Origin: Leptospiraceae bacterium
GTDB taxonomy: Bacteria; Spirochaetota; Leptospiria; Leptospirales; Leptospiraceae
Assembly (NCBI GenBank): GCA_024233865.1
Contig: JACKPA010000001.1
Span: 682,001 to 746,000, forward strand
Direction: 5' to 3'
DNA length: 64,000 nt
Made by a program: the position numbers and the translations under genes. Every line of letters starts with the position of its first letter. Position 1 is the first letter of the stretch. Of the stretch, positions 60,813 to 64,000 are shown one piece after another. The notes under the pieces are model-generated. The model was given only the letters and a program-made list of their open reading frames with translations, ran no database searches and was not told the DNA's origin.

Positions 60813-61991
60813 ATGACTATTCAGATAAAAAAATATTTTTTAACAGTTTTACTTATATTCTGGATATTCTTTATAAGTTTCTGTTCGATTGATTCAAGTA
60901 AGGACAAAGATAAAAAAAAGGAACAAGAGCAACTTCTTTTCCTTAGTTTATTTGTTCTTGCAAATAGTAATTCCTTAATAGGAATGTCAGAGGCTTATTT
61001 TAACCATACTGCTACACTTTTAAATGATGGAAATGTTCTTGTAAGAGGAAATACAAGTGCTGAATTGTACGATGCAACAACAAATACATTTTCACAAATA
61101 ACTACTGAACTTAGTGATAGAGAATCACATACAGCAACCTTATTGAATAATGGGAAAGTTTTGATTGTTGGTGGTATATCTACCACAGATGGAACTATAT
61201 ACTATACAGCAGAAATCTATGATCCCTCTACGAATGCTTTTACAAGTACTGGTAATATGAATTCTGCTAGATTTCTTCATGCAGCTACTCTTATGCAAGA
61301 TGGGAAAGTTCTTATCACAGGAGGACATAGTGATTGTTCAAGTAATCTTTGTAGTGCAGAACTTTCGAGTGCTGAGATTTATGACCCTAATCGCGGAAGC
61401 TTTGCTTCTACTGGTAGTATGAATTACACACGTATAGGGCATACAGCAACTTTAAAGTCAGATGGAAAGGTAATCATAATTGGTGGATTTGGTTTTCTAA
61501 ATATTCCGCGTTTTATAGTAGAAGAATACGATAGTTCAACAGGGAGTTTTACGGAATACACCTCACAATCTCGTTATTTAACTTTTGCTCGTGGTTATCA
61601 TCGAGCAACATTGTTAAGCAACGGTGATATATTGATAACAGGAGGATTCATTGGTAATGTGAATATTGCATCAACTGATAATACAGAAGTTTATAATTCA
61701 TATTCTTATGTAAAAGGGCGGATGAGTTCTCCTAGATCAGCGCACACAGCAACTCTATTGCAAAGTGGAAAGGTGCTTGTGGCTGGCGGTCAAAATTTTG
61801 AGCTTTATAGTAGAATAACGACACCTAAATTTTCTTCATTGGAAATTTATGATCCTACAGAAGAGAAATTTAAAAATGCAGGTAATATGTTAAGGGCTAG
61901 ATCTTCCCACACTGCAACTTTGTTGAAGAACGGGAAAATACTTATAACGGGTGGAACTGATCGCAAAAATGCGGAATTATATAGTCCATAG
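60813..61991 (+). CDS. Kelch-like repeat lipoprotein (NGKVLI type)
   Basis: I start at the ATG at 60813 (392 aa), 21 bases into the longer frame. Signal with lipobox ISFCS (Cys24). A Lys/Asp/Glu-rich linker and then six to seven ~50-residue blades with HTATLLNNGKVLIVGG-type cores and AEIYDPSTNAFTSTGNMN-type turns. It probably forms a beta-propeller on the cell surface. It follows the truncated RHS fragment by one base. The neighbouring paralogues have a different signal peptide. Confidence 0.8.
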   Translation: MTIQIKKYFLTVLLIFWIFFISFCSIDSSKDKDKKKEQEQLLFLSLFVLANSNSLIGMSEAYFNHTATLLNDGNVLVRGNTSAELYDATTNTFSQITTELSDRESHTATLLNNGKVLIVGGISTTDGTIYYTAEIYDPSTNAFTSTGNMNSARFLHAATLMQDGKVLITGGHSDCSSNLCSAELSSAEIYDPNRGSFASTGSMNYTRIGHTATLKSDGKVIIIGGFGFLNIPRFIVEEYDSSTGSFTEYTSQSRYLTFARGYHRATLLSNGDILITGGFIGNVNIASTDNTEVYNSYSYVKGRMSSPRSAHTATLLQSGKVLVAGGQNFELYSRITTPKFSSLEIYDPTEEKFKNAGNMLRARSSHTATLLKNGKILITGGTDRKNAELYSP

Positions 61992-61992
61992 T

Positions 61993-62129
61993 AGGTAGTT
62001 AAAGGAAACCAAAACAATGAAAGTATTTAAACAATTGATTTACACCTTGGTTTTCATCACGGTTGTAGCGGGCTGCACCCCTAATGCAATTAGCTTCAAC
62101 AACAATGATGATAAAAAGAAAAACAAAGA
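61993..62129 (+). repeat. Conserved leader of kelch lipoproteins, copy 1
   Basis: 137 bases covering GGTAGTTAAAGGAAACC, the ATG at 62017 and the first ~38 codons. It matches 63080-63216 with about two mismatches by eye, although the downstream coding parts of the two genes differ substantially. Confidence 0.85.
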
Positions 62130-63027
62130 CAATCAACTCCTTTTGGGGCTGCTTGTTTTGAGCCAAGATCAGGTAATTACATCTTATACTGGGAGTATGA
62201 ATAATGCGCAGATGGGACATACTGCGACTTTGTTAAATAATGGCAAAGTTTTAATAGTAGGAAATGGAGTAGAACTCTATGATCCAGATACAGGTATATT
62301 TAGTGTAGTTGAGGAGTATAGTATAAGTTCTTCAGTACATAGTCATGAATCTGTTTTGTTAAACAATGGAAAAGTATTGATTGCAGGTGGATTAGATTCT
62401 GCTCTTGGTGGCAATCTCATATTAGATGCTGAATTGTATGACCCTGATACTGGTAAATTCTCAAGTACAGGAAGCCTAAACGTAGCGACTACAATTGATA
62501 GAGGAATACTGTTAGACAATGGAAAGGTTTTAATGAGTGGTACCTTGGAATTGTACGACCCAGATACGGGTACTTTTGCAAAATCTTCAGTGGAGCGGCG
62601 TTATTATGCTTTAGCTTTACTCAATGACGGTACAATACTACTTCACGGGCTTGCATCATTATCAGATGCAAAATACCAACTTTTCATTTACGATCCAAAC
62701 ACAGATACTCTTTTAGGTACTAATCAGTATACTGATACCAATTATTTTAATGGAGTTGTAAAGCTAAATAGTGGTAAAATATTTTTACCTGGAGGTACAT
62801 ATCAATCTGGTTTTGGTTCTGATATTGTCTTTGATGTTCATAAAAATATAGAAATGTACGATCCAGACAAAAAGCGGCTTTCTTATATTGGAAAAATGAA
62901 AGAGCCTCGTATAGGTCATACTGTTACGGTTCTTAAAGACGGAAGAGTGCTTATTACGGGTGGCGTTAGCAAAAATACGTATTCTAGCAGTGAGTTTCTC
63001 TCTTCAGCAGAAATATATAGTCCATAG
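62017..63027 (+). CDS. Kelch-like repeat lipoprotein (NGKVLI type)
   Basis: The 336-aa lipoprotein has lipobox VAGCT (Cys20), a Lys/Asp-rich linker, LGLLVLSQDQV, and about six propeller-type repeats (GHTATLLNNGKVLIVG, GKVLIAGGLDSALGG, NGKVLMSGTL, SGKIFLPGG, HTVTVLKDGRVLITGG). RBS AAAGGA lies 13 bases before the ATG. Leader nearly identical to the gene at 63104, but the propeller blades differ, as for a family undergoing diversifying recombination. Confidence 0.82.
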   Translation: MKVFKQLIYTLVFITVVAGCTPNAISFNNNDDKKKNKDNQLLLGLLVLSQDQVITSYTGSMNNAQMGHTATLLNNGKVLIVGNGVELYDPDTGIFSVVEEYSISSSVHSHESVLLNNGKVLIAGGLDSALGGNLILDAELYDPDTGKFSSTGSLNVATTIDRGILLDNGKVLMSGTLELYDPDTGTFAKSSVERRYYALALLNDGTILLHGLASLSDAKYQLFIYDPNTDTLLGTNQYTDTNYFNGVVKLNSGKIFLPGGTYQSGFGSDIVFDVHKNIEMYDPDKKRLSYIGKMKEPRIGHTVTVLKDGRVLITGGVSKNTYSSSEFLSSAEIYSP

Positions 63028-63044
63028 TGATTAAGAATTAAGCG

Positions 63045-63065
63045 GGCTTGGCAAAATGCCGAGCC
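63045..63065 (+). terminator. GC-rich hairpin after kelch gene
   Basis: GGCTTGGC and GCCGAGCC pair (one G-T) over a five-base loop, 18 bases after the stop at 63027. No T run follows on the plus strand, so it may be a terminator-like stem or a processed RNA end. Confidence 0.45.
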
Positions 63066-63079
63066 AGTTTGAGAAAGCA

Positions 63080-63216
63080 AGGTAGTTAAAGGAAACCAAA
63101 ACAATGAAAGTATTTAAACAATTGATTTACACCTTGGTTTTCATCACGGTTGTAGCGGGCTGCACCCCTAATGCAATTAGCTTCAACAACGATGATGATA
63201 AAAAGAAAGACAAAGA
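63080..63216 (+). repeat. Conserved leader of kelch lipoproteins, copy 2
   Basis: Second copy of the 61993-62129 leader, upstream of and covering the 5-prime end of the gene at 63104. Confidence 0.85.
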
Positions 63217-64000
63217 TAAAAATAATCTGCTCCTTCTGGGGTTGCTTGTTTTGAGCCAGGATCAAGCGATAACGATGTATACTGGCAGTATGAATACTTC
63301 TCGTGCCGGTATGTATAGGGTTCGTTTGAACAATGGAAAAGCTTTAGTGGCAGGAGGGTTTGATTCGATTGCTAAGCCACTCTATGATGCAGAGTTGTAT
63401 GATCCTGATACTGAAAAATTCTCTACAGTCAATGTCAGCGCGGATTTTAATAGAAGTAACATTGTTTTACTATCTAGTGGAAAGATATTATATTTTTCAA
63501 ATAGAGAAATAAATGAAAATACCATTAGTCCAGGAACGTTTGATCCGGAAACAAATACTATAACTAAAACTGGTGATATGATAATCAGCAGAGTATCTTG
63601 TGGGGCTATTTTGTTAAAAAGCGGAAAAGTACTCGTCGTGGGGGGGCTGGATTCATCAGGAAATATTCTTTCCAGTGCAGAATTATATGACCCCGATGCG
63701 GGAACTTTTTCTTCTACAGGAAACATGAATGTTTCGCGCCGACAAGGTAATTATGTTATTTCGCTAATTTTGTTAGAAGATGGAAGAGTTCTAGTAGCAA
63801 GCGGAGACGGAAGAAATAAAGATTTAAGTAGCGGCTTGGATCATGTTACTACAATGGAACTTTATGACCCTGAAACTGGAACTTTTACTACTATAGGATT
63901 ATCGTCCAATTACCCTGCCTATTCCATAGGTAGCAATAAAGTTTTGTGTTATGGAAATTCCACGAGTGACGGGACAAATTTAGTTGTCTACGATGTTACT
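63104..64000 (+). CDS. Kelch-like repeat lipoprotein (partial, runs off window)
   Basis: 299 codons are visible to the window edge. Lipobox VAGCT (Cys20), then the same Lys/Asp-rich linker and LLVLSQDQA as the gene at 62017. Repeats include GKALVAGGFDSIAKP, GKVLVVGGLDSSGN and GRVLVASGDGRN, so it is another propeller of the family. The 3-prime end is outside. The leader match to the previous gene is much higher than the body match. Confidence 0.82.
   Translation, partial: MKVFKQLIYTLVFITVVAGCTPNAISFNNDDDKKKDKDKNNLLLLGLLVLSQDQAITMYTGSMNTSRAGMYRVRLNNGKALVAGGFDSIAKPLYDAELYDPDTEKFSTVNVSADFNRSNIVLLSSGKILYFSNREINENTISPGTFDPETNTITKTGDMIISRVSCGAILLKSGKVLVVGGLDSSGNILSSAELYDPDAGTFSSTGNMNVSRRQGNYVISLILLEDGRVLVASGDGRNKDLSSGLDHVTTMELYDPETGTFTTIGLSSNYPAYSIGSNKVLCYGNSTSDGTNLVVYDVT

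Noticed and set aside
1..64000. CRISPR array, prophage or rRNA operon
   Set aside because: No regularly spaced repeats, no phage structural genes and no rRNA seen.

Overview
The window is AT-rich chromosomal DNA (roughly mid-30s % GC by eye) from a spirochaete of the Leptospiraceae, either Leptospira or a close uncultured relative. The evidence is a LipL21-type lipoprotein (24118-24675) and several families that are expanded in Leptospira: DUF1574, DUF1566, Leptospira-type outer-membrane proteins ending in aromatic-Arg-Phe, a GT-C glycosyltransferase, LEA14-like and many other short lipoproteins, and FecR and adenylate-cyclase signalling genes. The assignment is inference; no rRNA is present.

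Region 1 (1-28.4 kb) is mostly conserved core. On the minus strand a pair of 7TM sensor proteins (one intact kinase, one with a decayed ATPase domain) precedes a lipoprotein and a radical SAM gene that runs off the window. Then come tatD-serS, a glycosyltransferase, a long minus-strand series (Spx/ArsC-like protein, nuclease-like protein, coaD, argG, an SDR-thiolase-OB-fold operon, TPR, surE, a Uma2-like protein, yebC), a cytochrome c, STAS and pseudo-receiver proteins, tRNA-Val(GAC), the LipL21 homologue, cysE with an MCP, and a site-2 protease.

Region 2 (28.4-39.8 kb) carries envelope and signalling genes: a TPR-SH3-ankyrin protein, a DUF1574 protein, and a compact series TolC, Cache-HAMP adenylate cyclase, FecR with FN3-like repeats, and a four-repeat IPT-like protein. 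It meets head-on a secreted Ser/Thr-rich protein with a seven-residue rhythm.

Region 3 (39.8-64 kb) is accessory, repeat-rich DNA. Two nearly identical 300-bp MITEs in opposite orientation, each with a perfect 9-bp target duplication, flank a barstar-hydrolase pair, Uma2 genes, a four-gene operon of small envelope proteins and DUF1566 genes. Next is a large SpvB/RHS gene of about 2200 codons, lipoproteins, an outer-membrane barrel, and a series of kelch-repeat lipoproteins, two with nearly identical leaders, continuing beyond the window.

The most interesting signal is at the RHS loci. A well-placed Shine-Dalgarno and ATG at 49037 are separated from the RHS reading frame by an (AT)10 tract that is out of frame in this assembly. 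A second, truncated RHS gene has a C10 tract just after its start codon. Both genes lie directly downstream of copies of the same ~404-bp duplicated upstream block, and a third, inverted leader fragment lies at 28.6 kb. Together this looks like phase-variable surface expression by slipped-strand mispairing, combined with recombining 5-prime cassettes.
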